Source of the DNA: GCA-2715645 sp042095375
GTDB lineage: Bacteria > Bacteroidota > Bacteroidia > Cytophagales > MED-G16
Direction: 5' to 3'
Assembly: GCA_042095375.1 (NCBI GenBank)
Contig: JBELBJ010000004.1
Span: 1 to 64,000 of the forward strand
Length of the DNA stretch: 64,000 nucleotides
A model generated the notes under the pieces. That model had not been told where the DNA came from. It saw nothing but the letters and a program-made list of their open reading frames with translations, and did not search any database. Within the stretch, counting starts at the first letter, position 1, and each line of letters begins with the position of its first letter. The position numbers and the translations under genes are program-made. Of this stretch, positions 43,746 through 52,412 are shown piece after piece.

Positions 43746-44312
43746 TTATAAGTAATAGCTTTTATCTTTTATTAATTCATTAATTTTTGGTGGAACATAT
43801 TTTCTTACTGATATTCCCAACTTAATATTTTCTCTAATTTTTGAAGATGAAATATCTATTAATTCATCATCTAATTTTATAGCACTGTTAATACTTACCT
43901 TTTTTTCCGAATTATTTCTAGGATAAATTATAATTTCATAATTTTTTAATATTCTAGAATAATTTTTCCAAAATTTAATTTTTAAAAAATTGTCTTCACC
44001 AAGAAGTAACTTAAACACAAAGTCTGGATATTTTTTTTTAAAAAAATTAAGAGTGTCAATTGTATAGTTGGGGATTTTCATTTTAAATTCTTCTTTGCAT
44101 AAGAAGATTTTTTTTTCTTTAGATAATGCAATATCTATTAATTCTGCTCTTACATTTTTATCTAATATTTTTTTATTTTTTTTAAATGGACTCAGCGGAG
44201 TTAATACAAACCAAACCTGATCTAGTTTTAATTTATTAATAGCTTTTTTAGCTATTAATAAATGTCCATTATGGATCGGATTGAATGTTCCAAAAAAAAG
44301 TCCTATTTCCAT
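43746..44312 (-). CDS. nadD: Nicotinate-nucleotide adenylyltransferase
   Basis: Adenylates nicotinate mononucleotide in NAD synthesis. The 188 aa nucleotidyltransferase fold has the GTFNPIHNGHLL motif (residues 8-19, GxFxPxHxxH) and the C-terminal ISSSKIRENIKLG in place of ISxTxIR. KLLLGEDNFLKIKFWKNY is the core substrate-binding region. It is 2 bp after gmk, the last gene of birA-ahcY-gmk-nadD. Confidence 0.95.
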   Translation of the reverse strand: MEIGLFFGTFNPIHNGHLLIAKKAINKLKLDQVWFVLTPLSPFKKNKKILDKNVRAELIDIALSKEKKIFLCKEEFKMKIPNYTIDTLNFFKKKYPDFVFKLLLGEDNFLKIKFWKNYSRILKNYEIIIYPRNNSEKKVSINSAIKLDDELIDISSSKIRENIKLGISVRKYVPPKINELIKDKSYYL

Positions 44313-44314
44313 AT

Positions 44315-44884
44315 TTAATTAATTATAAACTTGTAAACAATATTTTTTAAATTTTGAAATGTATTAGATAAATCATCATTTTCTACAATAAGATCAAATT
44401 TATTTTTTAATAAAAATTCTTTTTTAGCTTTAATTAATCTTTCCTTAATATCATCATCTGATTCAGTTCCTCTATTTATTAACCTTTCCTTAAGAGTATT
44501 AATATTTGAAACGTTTATAAAAATAGATAATCCAGATTTTCCAAAATATTTTTTTAAACTCAATCCACCTTTTACATCAACATCAAAAATTATATTTCTT
44601 TTTTTTGAAATAATAGATTCAACTTCAGACTTCAGGGTGCCTTTAAAATCACCATTGTATACTTCTTCCCATTCTACTAATTTATTTTCTAAAATTAATT
44701 TTTTAAACTCTTCTTTTGAAATAAAATAATAGTCCTTACCATCTTTTTCATCTTTTCTGATTTTTCTAGTAGTAACAGAAACTGAAAAGGATAAGTTTTT
44801 AAATTCTTTTATTAAGAAACTAACAATTGTTGATTTTCCAGCTCCAGAAGGGGCAGAAATAATAATAACTTTTCCATTTAACAT
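44315..44884 (-). CDS. gmk: Guanylate kinase
   Basis: Phosphorylates GMP to GDP. The 189 aa contain the P-loop SAPSGAGKSTIV (about 9-20), the GMP-binding region SVSVTTRKIRKDEKDGKDYY, and VEWEEVYNGDFKGTLKSEVE. FINVSNINTLKERLINRGTE belongs to the lid/C-terminal part. It lies 49 bp after ahcY and 2 bp before nadD; gmk-nadD adjacency is usual in Bacteroidota. Confidence 0.96.
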   Translation of the reverse strand: MLNGKVIIISAPSGAGKSTIVSFLIKEFKNLSFSVSVTTRKIRKDEKDGKDYYFISKEEFKKLILENKLVEWEEVYNGDFKGTLKSEVESIISKKRNIIFDVDVKGGLSLKKYFGKSGLSIFINVSNINTLKERLINRGTESDDDIKERLIKAKKEFLLKNKFDLIVENDDLSNTFQNLKNIVYKFIIN

Positions 44885-44933
44885 ATTGCTAAAATAGAAA
44901 ATATTAGATTAATAAAATTAAATGATTTGAAAT

Positions 44934-46247
44934 TTAATATCTGTAATAATCAGGTTTATATGGTCCATTTTTATTTACACCAATATATTTAGCTTGATCT
45001 TCACTTAAGGTTTCTAGTTCAACATCAATTTTATCTAAATGAAGTCTAGCAACTTTTTCATCTAAATGCTTTGGTAACATATAAACCTTGTTTTCGTAAT
45101 TTTTGAAGTTTTTCCATAACTCAATCTGAGCTAGTACCTGATTGGTAAAAGAGTTTGACATTACAAAAGAAGGATGGCCAGTTGCACAACCCAAATTAAC
45201 TAATCTACCCTCTGCTAAAACAATAATTTCTTTTCCATTAAGGTTGTATAAATCTACTTGAGGTTTTATTTCCACTTTTTTATCACCATAGTTTTTATCC
45301 AACCAATTCATGTCTATTTCATTATCAAAATGTCCAATATTACAAACTATTGCCTTATCACGCATAGCCATAAAGAGAGACTTATTTATAATATCCTTAT
45401 TTCCTGTAGCTGTTACAATAATATTAGCTTCGTGAATAACATTAGAAATTTTCTTTACCTCAAAACCATCCATTGCAGCTTGTAAAGCACAAATTGGATC
45501 AATTTCAGAAACAATTACTCTTACTCCAGCACCTTTTAATGAAGCTGCTGATCCTTTACCAACATCACCATAACCTGCGACAACTGCAACTTTGCCAGCT
45601 AGCATAACATCAGTAGCTCTTCTAATTGCATCAACAAGAGACTCTTTACAACCATACTTATTATCAAACTTTGATTTTGTAACAGAATCATTAATATTAA
45701 TGGCTGGCATAGGTAATTTTCCATCTTTAACTCTTTCATATAATCTTGCAACTCCAGTGGTTGTTTCTTCAGATAATCCTTTAATATCATCAACTAACTT
45801 TGGAAATCTATCTAACACCATATTTGTTAAATCACCTCCATCATCTAATATCATATTCAAAGGCTTATTATCTTTAAATGAATATAATGTTTTCTCAATA
45901 CACCAATCAAATTCATCTTCACTCATGCCTTTCCAAGCAAAAACTGAAATATTTTCTTTAGCTATGGCAGCAGCTGCATGATCTTGAGTTGAAAAAATAT
46001 TACATGAAGACCACGAAACTTCAGCCCCTAAATCAATAAGTGTTTCAATTAAAACAGCGGTTTGTATTGTCATGTGAAGACAACCAGCGATTCTTGCACC
46101 TTTTAAAGGTTTTTCTTTTGAATATTCTTTTCTTAATCTCATTAAGCCGGGCATCTCAGCCTCAGCTAATTTTATTTCTTTTCTACCCCAGTCTGAAAGA
46201 CTCAGGTCTTTAACCTTATATTCAACTTTATTTAAAATTTTATCCAT
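44934..46247 (-). CDS. ahcY: Adenosylhomocysteinase
   Basis: Hydrolyses S-adenosylhomocysteine to adenosine and homocysteine, clearing the product inhibitor of methyltransferases. The 437 aa chain has the substrate-binding ARIAGCLHMTIQTAVLIETL, the NAD-binding Rossmann motif AGYGDVGKGSAASLKGAG (about 225-242), CNIGHFDNEIDM, and the C-terminal tail GPYKPDYYRY that closes the neighbouring subunit's NAD site. It is 9 bp after birA. Confidence 0.97.
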   Translation of the reverse strand: MDKILNKVEYKVKDLSLSDWGRKEIKLAEAEMPGLMRLRKEYSKEKPLKGARIAGCLHMTIQTAVLIETLIDLGAEVSWSSCNIFSTQDHAAAAIAKENISVFAWKGMSEDEFDWCIEKTLYSFKDNKPLNMILDDGGDLTNMVLDRFPKLVDDIKGLSEETTTGVARLYERVKDGKLPMPAININDSVTKSKFDNKYGCKESLVDAIRRATDVMLAGKVAVVAGYGDVGKGSAASLKGAGVRVIVSEIDPICALQAAMDGFEVKKISNVIHEANIIVTATGNKDIINKSLFMAMRDKAIVCNIGHFDNEIDMNWLDKNYGDKKVEIKPQVDLYNLNGKEIIVLAEGRLVNLGCATGHPSFVMSNSFTNQVLAQIELWKNFKNYENKVYMLPKHLDEKVARLHLDKIDVELETLSEDQAKYIGVNKNGPYKPDYYRY

Positions 46248-46256
46248 TACTGTATA

Positions 46257-47009
46257 TTATTTAGTTATATGAAAATCACCGACTGAATATTCCTTATAAT
46301 TATCATTTATTTTAATCAATAATTTTCCAAATTTAGTAATTCCTTTTAAAATTCCCGTACGTTTTTTATTTTCTCTGCAAACCACAGTTTCATTTAACAT
46401 AAATAATCTTTTACTATAATTTGAAAATAAAGTTTCATATTTTTTGTTTTTTAATAGATTATAATTCTTCTCAAATTCAACTAAAATGGATTTTAATATT
46501 TCATTTTTATTTAATTTAATAGGTTTTATATTAAAAATAGAAACTGTATTAGAAATTGGAAATGCTCTTTGATTTACATTTATGCCAAATCCAATAATTG
46601 ATTTTTGAATATTTTTATTACTAACAATATTTTCAACTAGTATTCCAGCAATTTTATTATTTTTATAATAAATATCATTAGGCCATTTAATTTTGATATT
46701 TGTATCAAGAATTGAAAATAATACTTTTTGTATTGTTAAAGAAGATATAATATTTAAATAAAATTGATAAGATATATTTAATTTAGGCTCAAGTAATAGA
46801 GAAAATGTAAGGTTAGCATTTTTCTCTGAAATCCAATTATTACTTCTTTGACCTCTTCCATTTGTTTGAAAATCAGCACTTACAACCATTCCCTCTTTAT
46901 AAGACGAATTTTTATTTAAATTAATCAAAAAATCATTTGTAGAAGAACATTCTTTTAGATGGATAATTTTTTCAATATCAAATAAAGATTTTCCTGATGT
47001 TTTATGCAA
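46257..47009 (-). CDS. birA: Biotin-[acetyl-CoA-carboxylase] ligase
   Basis: Attaches biotin to the carboxyl-carrier subunit of acetyl-CoA carboxylase. The 250 aa lack the N-terminal DNA-binding domain of E. coli BirA, so it is a ligase only. Motifs: ECSSTNDFLINL, the biotinyl-AMP loop GRGQRSNNW, and KIKWPNDIYYKNNKIAGILV. The first codon available is TTG at 47009, with a TAG directly upstream and no early ATG. A TAAATTTG -7-like element lies at 47031-47038. The start is head to head with rsfS, with a 38-bp gap. Confidence 0.93.
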   Translation of the reverse strand: MHKTSGKSLFDIEKIIHLKECSSTNDFLINLNKNSSYKEGMVVSADFQTNGRGQRSNNWISEKNANLTFSLLLEPKLNISYQFYLNIISSLTIQKVLFSILDTNIKIKWPNDIYYKNNKIAGILVENIVSNKNIQKSIIGFGINVNQRAFPISNTVSIFNIKPIKLNKNEILKSILVEFEKNYNLLKNKKYETLFSNYSKRLFMLNETVVCRENKKRTGILKGITKFGKLLIKINDNYKEYSVGDFHITK

Positions 47010-47030
47010 CTAAATTTTGTAATTTTACGT

Positions 47031-47038
47031 CAAATTTA
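47031..47038 (-). promoter_or_regulatory. Possible -7 element for birA
   Basis: TAAATTTG on the minus strand matches the -7 consensus, 21 bp before the birA start codon. The nearest TTTG upstream is 24 bp away, longer than the usual 19-20, so the match is only partial. It overlaps the rsfS leader. Confidence 0.35.
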
Positions 47039-47047
47039 AGGTATTTC

Positions 47048-47416
47048 ATGAAGGAAAAAAACCAAATAGTAAATTCAAAAAAACTAAGTGATATTATTGC
47101 AAAAAGCATGAAAGATAAAAAAGCTATAGAAGTTTCTATTATAAATCTTGAAAAGATTAAAAACTCTATTTGTGATTATTTTGTAATATGTTCTGGAAAC
47201 TCAGATATTCAAATAGATTCTATTGCGGAAAATATTGAGAAAAAAGTTTATAAAAGTTTAAATGAAAAACCATGGAAAAAAGAAGGGGAATTTAACAAAG
47301 AATGGTTAATATTAGACTTTGTAAATGTTGTAGCTCATATTTTTCTTAAGGAAAAGAGATATCATTATAATCTAGATAAGCTTTGGAGTGATGGAAATAA
47401 TATAATTGAAAAATGA
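47048..47416 (+). CDS. rsfS: Ribosome silencing factor RsfS
   Basis: Binds L14 and blocks subunit joining under starvation. I choose the ATG at 47048 (MKEKNQIVNSKKLSDIIAKS), giving 122 aa; the longer frame from 46997 adds 17 unconserved residues and overlaps birA. SICDYFVICSGNSDIQIDSI, KPWKKEGEFNKEWLILDFVN and VVAHIFLKEKRYHYNLDKLW are the signature regions. Its stop overlaps the ftsH start in an ATGA. Confidence 0.95.
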   Translation: MKEKNQIVNSKKLSDIIAKSMKDKKAIEVSIINLEKIKNSICDYFVICSGNSDIQIDSIAENIEKKVYKSLNEKPWKKEGEFNKEWLILDFVNVVAHIFLKEKRYHYNLDKLWSDGNNIIEK

Positions 47417-49437
47417 AAAAGGAAAAAGGAAAAAGTATTCTTAATAATAAGCCAATTTTTAATAACCAAATTTGGATAATCATTGCTGTTTTATCTATTG
47501 TTTATATAGCTATTGGTTTACTAATTAGCAAACCAATCACAATTGATTATAATCGTTTTAAAAATATGGTTTTAAGCCATGATGTTAGAAAAGTAGTTGT
47601 TATCAAAAACCAAGAATATGTAGAGGTTACTCTAAAAGAAGAGTCTTTACAAAATATTGATTATAAAGATGAATTAGAAATAAATGGTCTTGAAAGTGAT
47701 ATTTCAGGTCCTCATTATACTTTTGAAATAACTTCTCTAGAAAGTTTTGAAAAAAGATATTTCGATCTTACTAATAGCATGAAAAAAGATAACAGTGATG
47801 AGGTTGAATACTTAACAGAAAAAAGATATGATGCCTTTTCGTTTTTTCAAACTTGGGGATTTACAATTATAATATTAATAGGATTTTGGTACTTATTGAG
47901 AAGAATGTCAGTTGGATCAGGTGCAGGAGGTCAAATATTTAATATTGGAAAATCTAAAGCCTCATTGTTTGATTCAGAAAGTAAAATAAAATTAACTTTC
48001 GAAGATGTAGCAGGTTTAGATGAAGCTAAAGAAGAAGTTAAAGAAATAGTTGAGTTTCTTAAAAATCCAAAAAAATTTACTAAACTTGGAGGTAAAATAC
48101 CTAAAGGAGCTCTACTAGTAGGCCCTCCTGGAACTGGTAAAACATTGCTTGCTAAAGCTGTAGCTGGTGAAGCAGCAGTACCATTTTATTCATTATCAGG
48201 ATCTGACTTTGTAGAAATGTTTGTGGGTGTTGGAGCTGCAAGAGTAAGAGACCTGTTTAAAAGAGCTAATGAAAAAGCTCCTTGTATAGTTTTTATAGAT
48301 GAGATTGATGCTATTGGAAGATCAAGGGGAAGAGGCCAAATGCCTGGATCAAATGACGAAAGAGAAAATACACTAAATTCTCTATTGGTTGAGATGGATG
48401 GCTTTAGCACTGATTCTGGAGTAATAATTCTTGCAGCTACAAATAGACCGGATGTATTAGACTCAGCACTTTTAAGACCAGGAAGGTTTGATAGACAAAT
48501 CAGTATTGATAAACCTGATTTGATTGGTAGAGAAGCAATTTTTAAAGTACATGCTAAGAATATTAAATTAGACCCCAATGTTAATCTTAAACATTTAGCA
48601 GCTCAAACACCTGGATTTGCTGGAGCTGAAATAGCTAATGTATGTAATGAATCTGCATTAATTGCAGCAAGAAAAAATAAAAATTTTGTTGAGATGGACG
48701 ATTTTCAAGATGCGATTGATAGAGTTATAGGAGGATTAGAGAAAAAGAGCAAAATAATTTCACCAGAAGAGAAAAAAATCGTTGCCTACCATGAAGCAGG
48801 ACATGCAATTACCGGGTGGTTTTTAAAATATGCTGATCCACTAGTAAAAGTTAGTATTGTTCCAAGAGGAATAGCCGCATTAGGATATGCTCAATATTTA
48901 CCAAAAGAACAATATTTATACCAAACAGAACAGTTATTAGATGATATGTGTATGGCTCTTGGAGGAAGAGCTGCTGAAGAACTAGTTTTTGGAAAAATAT
49001 CTACTGGAGCCTTAAGTGATTTAGAAAGAATAACTAAAATGGCTTACAGTATGGTAACAATGTATGGAATGAATAATGTAATAGGTAATATATCTTTTTT
49101 TGATTCTAAAAAGACTGAGTATAGTTTCACAAAGCCTTATTCGGATTCAACAGCTGAAAAAATAGATTATGAAGTTAAAAGAATAGTAGAAAAAGCATAC
49201 CAAAGAACAATTAATTTATTAAAAGAAAAAAAAGATCAATTAGAATTAATCGCAAAAGAACTTTTGAAAAAAGAGATTCTATTTCAATCTGATATTGAAA
49301 AGTTAATTGGGAAAAGACCATTTAAAACTACTGAAATTAAATTAGGTAAAGAGAATATTGACAAAGTTGATGAAAATAATAGTTTGAATAAGGAAAAGAA
49401 AATAAATGAAAGAAATAACGATCTCTCTGAAAAATAA
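47413..49437 (+). CDS. ftsH: ATP-dependent zinc metalloprotease FtsH
   Basis: Hexameric inner-membrane AAA+ protease for damaged or regulated membrane and cytosolic proteins. The 674 aa chain has two transmembrane helices (about residues 20-38 and 145-162) flanking a periplasmic domain. The Walker A motif is GPPGTGKT (237-244), Walker B is IVFIDEIDAIG, and the second-region-of-homology is AATNRPDVLDSALLRPGRF. The zinc site HEAGH is at 460-464. The C-terminal tail is charged and unconserved. It is coupled to rsfS and overlaps the next gene by 32 bp. Confidence 0.98.
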   Translation: MKKEKGKSILNNKPIFNNQIWIIIAVLSIVYIAIGLLISKPITIDYNRFKNMVLSHDVRKVVVIKNQEYVEVTLKEESLQNIDYKDELEINGLESDISGPHYTFEITSLESFEKRYFDLTNSMKKDNSDEVEYLTEKRYDAFSFFQTWGFTIIILIGFWYLLRRMSVGSGAGGQIFNIGKSKASLFDSESKIKLTFEDVAGLDEAKEEVKEIVEFLKNPKKFTKLGGKIPKGALLVGPPGTGKTLLAKAVAGEAAVPFYSLSGSDFVEMFVGVGAARVRDLFKRANEKAPCIVFIDEIDAIGRSRGRGQMPGSNDERENTLNSLLVEMDGFSTDSGVIILAATNRPDVLDSALLRPGRFDRQISIDKPDLIGREAIFKVHAKNIKLDPNVNLKHLAAQTPGFAGAEIANVCNESALIAARKNKNFVEMDDFQDAIDRVIGGLEKKSKIISPEEKKIVAYHEAGHAITGWFLKYADPLVKVSIVPRGIAALGYAQYLPKEQYLYQTEQLLDDMCMALGGRAAEELVFGKISTGALSDLERITKMAYSMVTMYGMNNVIGNISFFDSKKTEYSFTKPYSDSTAEKIDYEVKRIVEKAYQRTINLLKEKKDQLELIAKELLKKEILFQSDIEKLIGKRPFKTTEIKLGKENIDKVDENNSLNKEKKINERNNDLSEK

Positions 49438-50167
49438 TGATAAAGCATATTTTTTAGGAGATTTTCATCTTGGATCACCTGACAAAACCCAAAGTAAAAA
49501 AAGAGAGTCTAAAATTTTATCCTTCTTGAATTCAATTGAATCAGATCTTAAGGAGTTATTTTTATTAGGTGATATTTTTGACTTTTGGTTTGAATACAAA
49601 GAAGTAGTTCCCAAGGGTTTTACCCGATTTTTAGGTAAAATAAGTGAATTATCAGATAAAGGAGTTAATATACATTTGATACTTGGAAATCATGATATGT
49701 GGGTATTAGATTACTTTCAGAATGAGTTAGGTATAAATGTATATGATAGTTCAATTAAATTAAAACTAAATAATAATTTATTATTAGTTGGACATGGAGA
49801 TGGTATAGGTGCAGGTGATCTTGGATATAAATTATTAAAATTAATTTTTAAAAATAAAATATTAAAATTCTTATTTAGATGGATTCATCCTGATATCGGT
49901 ATGAAATTAGGAATATATTTATCTAAGAGAAAAAAAATTGAAACAAAAAATTATTCTATAATTAATAATGAAAGAATATATAATTATTGTAAAAAAATAG
50001 AAGATAATACTCATTATGATTATTATGTTTTTGGCCACTCTCATCAGCCAGTAGAAAAAAAAATAAATAATTCTAGTAGATATATAAACGTAGGAGATTG
50101 GATTAAAAATTCAAAATATTTAGAAGTGCACAATAAACAATTTCAATTAAAAAACTTTAGAGACTAA
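49406..50167 (+). CDS. UDP-2,3-diacylglucosamine diphosphatase-like phosphoesterase (LpxH type)
   Basis: Calcineurin-like metallophosphoesterase resembling LpxH, which cleaves UDP-2,3-diacylglucosamine to lipid X in lipid A synthesis. The 253 aa contain the metal ligands in DFHLGSPD, LLGDIFDFWFE, LGNHDMW, VGHGDGIG and FGHSHQPVEKK, in the usual order. A hydrophobic segment (KLIFKNKILKFLFRWIHPDI) fits the cap helices that hold acyl chains. It starts within the last codons of ftsH (32 bp overlap) and its end overlaps the convergent sulfotransferase gene by 21 bp. Lipid A use agrees with lptD in this window. Confidence 0.85.
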   Translation: MKEITISLKNNDKAYFLGDFHLGSPDKTQSKKRESKILSFLNSIESDLKELFLLGDIFDFWFEYKEVVPKGFTRFLGKISELSDKGVNIHLILGNHDMWVLDYFQNELGINVYDSSIKLKLNNNLLLVGHGDGIGAGDLGYKLLKLIFKNKILKFLFRWIHPDIGMKLGIYLSKRKKIETKNYSIINNERIYNYCKKIEDNTHYDYYVFGHSHQPVEKKINNSSRYINVGDWIKNSKYLEVHNKQFQLKNFRD

Positions 50168-51151
50168 ATTTTTCTTAAAGTTCTCATATGGCTCCATCTG
50201 GATTAAATCTTTTTTATTAGCATTTGTATAGGTATGCAGTTTTATTTCTGAATTAGTATTTGTAAATCTTTCAATATCTAAATCGCTAAATCTAGAAATT
50301 AAATCATCATCATTGTTTATAAGATTATATCCCAAATTCTTCAAAGGCTTAATAGCAATGCTTTCAAATATTTGAAGTTCTTCTTTATTTAAATTTTTAA
50401 TGAACTTTGAGCTGTTATTTATAAGGATAGGCTTTGATAAATTACTCCACATTTCACCAGCTGAAGCTGAAACTTTAGATTCATTAGACTTGTAATAATC
50501 TAAAACCTTATCATTGTATTTTACTTTAATTTTTTCACAAATGTAAAACAAGGTTTTCTTTGGATGTAAAATTAAATCTTCATATTTGACAGAAATAAAT
50601 CTGGATCTAGATACATTAGTTTTAATTTTCTCACATATAGTTTGATCATTTAACCATTTTTTTGCAGTAAAATAAGAGTGCTTTGGACCAACAATGGCTT
50701 TCTTAAATGAAAGATCCACATCTCTTCCATCTCTATAAATATAAATGTAAATAGGGTTTAATTTTTCTTTTTCTATCTGATTAAAGTAATTCATATTTAT
50801 CAAACTTTTACACATCCAAAATTTCGAATCGAATTGATCAGCATATAATTCATAAATTGATGAAAAAATTTGAAAAATGGATGGATTTTTTAATTTAGAC
50901 TTAATCATATCAACTGAAATAGAAAGATTTTCCCATTTTATTGGATTTAATTTTATACATTCTATGACATCAAGAATTAAATAATCTAAATTTTTTGATT
51001 TTTCCAAATTTCCATATTTACTCAAAATTGGTAAAAATACGGAAAGAATATGAGGAGGATGAGGGGCACAAATCCCATCTAACTGGTTTAACATTAATCT
51101 TAATAAATTTGAACCTGACCTCTGAGTTCCAATTAATTGAATATACTTCAT
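50147..51151 (-). CDS. PAPS-dependent sulfotransferase family protein
   Basis: Likely transfers sulfate from 3'-phosphoadenosine-5'-phosphosulfate to an unknown acceptor. GTQRSGSNLLRLML (residues 8-21) fits the 5'-phosphosulfate loop, and IYRDGRDVDLSF with R140 and R143 the 3'-phosphate-binding motif. KYEDLILHPKKTLFYICEKI is typical of the Sulfotransfer_1/3 fold. The 334 aa have no signal peptide, so it is cytoplasmic. It starts 4 bp after the ChrA-type transporter stop, so the two are co-transcribed. The acceptor could be a lipid, a glycan or a small molecule; the sequence does not say. Confidence 0.75.
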   Translation of the reverse strand: MKYIQLIGTQRSGSNLLRLMLNQLDGICAPHPPHILSVFLPILSKYGNLEKSKNLDYLILDVIECIKLNPIKWENLSISVDMIKSKLKNPSIFQIFSSIYELYADQFDSKFWMCKSLINMNYFNQIEKEKLNPIYIYIYRDGRDVDLSFKKAIVGPKHSYFTAKKWLNDQTICEKIKTNVSRSRFISVKYEDLILHPKKTLFYICEKIKVKYNDKVLDYYKSNESKVSASAGEMWSNLSKPILINNSSKFIKNLNKEELQIFESIAIKPLKNLGYNLINNDDDLISRFSDLDIERFTNTNSEIKLHTYTNANKKDLIQMEPYENFKKNLVSKVF

Positions 51152-51155
51152 TAAA

Positions 51156-52337
51156 CTAAATTTTTAAAAAATAACCTGTTAGCCCAGAAAGAATTATTAA
51201 AATAACAGGATGAACTTTTGTCTTTATCAAAATTAAAATTGAAGAAATGAAAACTATAATTGTAAAAATGTCAATAGTTTCTTTATTTAATAAAACAATA
51301 ATTGCGGAATAAAATATTAAACCAACAATTCCTATTTTAATTCCTTGAATAATTTTTTTTGCAAACATATTATTTTTAAAATAAAGAAAAAATCTTGATA
51401 TAAATATTATTATGACAGATGAAGGAGCAAAAATTGAAAATGTAGCAATAAGTGCTCCAATAATACCATTCATTTTATAACCAACAAAAGTTGCACTTAT
51501 TAAAATTGGTCCAGGAGTAATTTGACCCATAGCTATGCAATCGATAAACTGTTGAGAATTTAACCAGCCTATTTCATTTACAATAATTTTATCAAGAACA
51601 GGAATAAATACATATCCACCTCCAAAAAGAGTTAAAGAAATATTTGAGAAAACTCTAATAAGATCAAAATTAATAGAATCATACTCGACATTATTAATAA
51701 ATATATAGAATAAAGTTAAAAGGATTCCAGCTACAATTATACCCTCAAATCTTATTATGTATTGTTTTTTAGGTCTTTTAATTATACTAGAAAAAATTTT
51801 TTTCTTAAAATATAAAACATTCAATAAACCAGATAACAGTAAAGGAACAATTATAGCAAGATAACCTTTTAAAATAACCGCAAGAAAAAAACTTAAAGCA
51901 ACAATTAAATAAGAAAAATAGGTTTTATTAACTTTTGATGAAATATCATATGCAACACTAATAATAACTGCGGAAACTACAGGTAAAACCCCAGAAAAAA
52001 AAGATTGAAATCCAGGTAAATTTTTTGAGCTAAAATATAACTCAGTAAAAATTATCATTATAATAAATGAAGGTGTTAAAACTGCAATAAATGCTAAAAT
52101 TGCACCTCTCCAACCCTTCATAATAAAACCTAAATAAGTTGAAACATTAATTGCCATCGGTCCTGGCAAAAATGAAGCTAAAGTTATAGCGTCAAGAACC
52201 TGAGACTTTTTAATAAACTTTCTTCTTTTTGAAAATTCATATTGAACCATGGCTATTAACATCATATAGCCACCAAAAGAAATAGTTCCTGTTTTAAGAA
52301 ACTGCAAGAACAACCTTAAATAACTTATTTTTTTCAT
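51156..52337 (-). CDS. Chromate transporter (CHR) family inner-membrane protein
   Basis: A polytopic protein of 393 aa from the ATG at 52337; a TTG five codons upstream is less likely. Two homologous halves are visible. The first has the CHR motifs TGTISFGGYMMLIAMVQYEF and LPGPMAINVSTYLGF; the second has LTLFGGGYVFIPVLDKIIV and QITPGPILISATFVGY. About ten to twelve hydrophobic helices can be traced. CHR proteins are known as chromate exporters and are thought to act on oxyanions related to sulfate. Here it stands between an arylsulfotransferase-like gene and a sulfotransferase gene, so an anion such as sulfate is an attractive but unproven substrate. Confidence 0.85.
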   Translation of the reverse strand: MKKISYLRLFLQFLKTGTISFGGYMMLIAMVQYEFSKRRKFIKKSQVLDAITLASFLPGPMAINVSTYLGFIMKGWRGAILAFIAVLTPSFIIMIIFTELYFSSKNLPGFQSFFSGVLPVVSAVIISVAYDISSKVNKTYFSYLIVALSFFLAVILKGYLAIIVPLLLSGLLNVLYFKKKIFSSIIKRPKKQYIIRFEGIIVAGILLTLFYIFINNVEYDSINFDLIRVFSNISLTLFGGGYVFIPVLDKIIVNEIGWLNSQQFIDCIAMGQITPGPILISATFVGYKMNGIIGALIATFSIFAPSSVIIIFISRFFLYFKNNMFAKKIIQGIKIGIVGLIFYSAIIVLLNKETIDIFTIIVFISSILILIKTKVHPVILIILSGLTGYFLKI

Positions 52338-52412
52338 TTCTTTTTTAAACAATTATTTAAGAAATAACTTTAAGTGTTATATAATTAAAAAAAATGAAAT
52401 ATACTAAAAATG

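Noticed and set aside
45592..45981. Plus-strand ORF of 129 aa opposite ahcY
   Set aside because: Shadow of the conserved ahcY frame; no start context or homology.
46997..47048. Upstream extension of rsfS
   Set aside because: The extra 17 residues are not conserved and overlap the birA start and its -7-like element; the ATG at 47048 fits the family.
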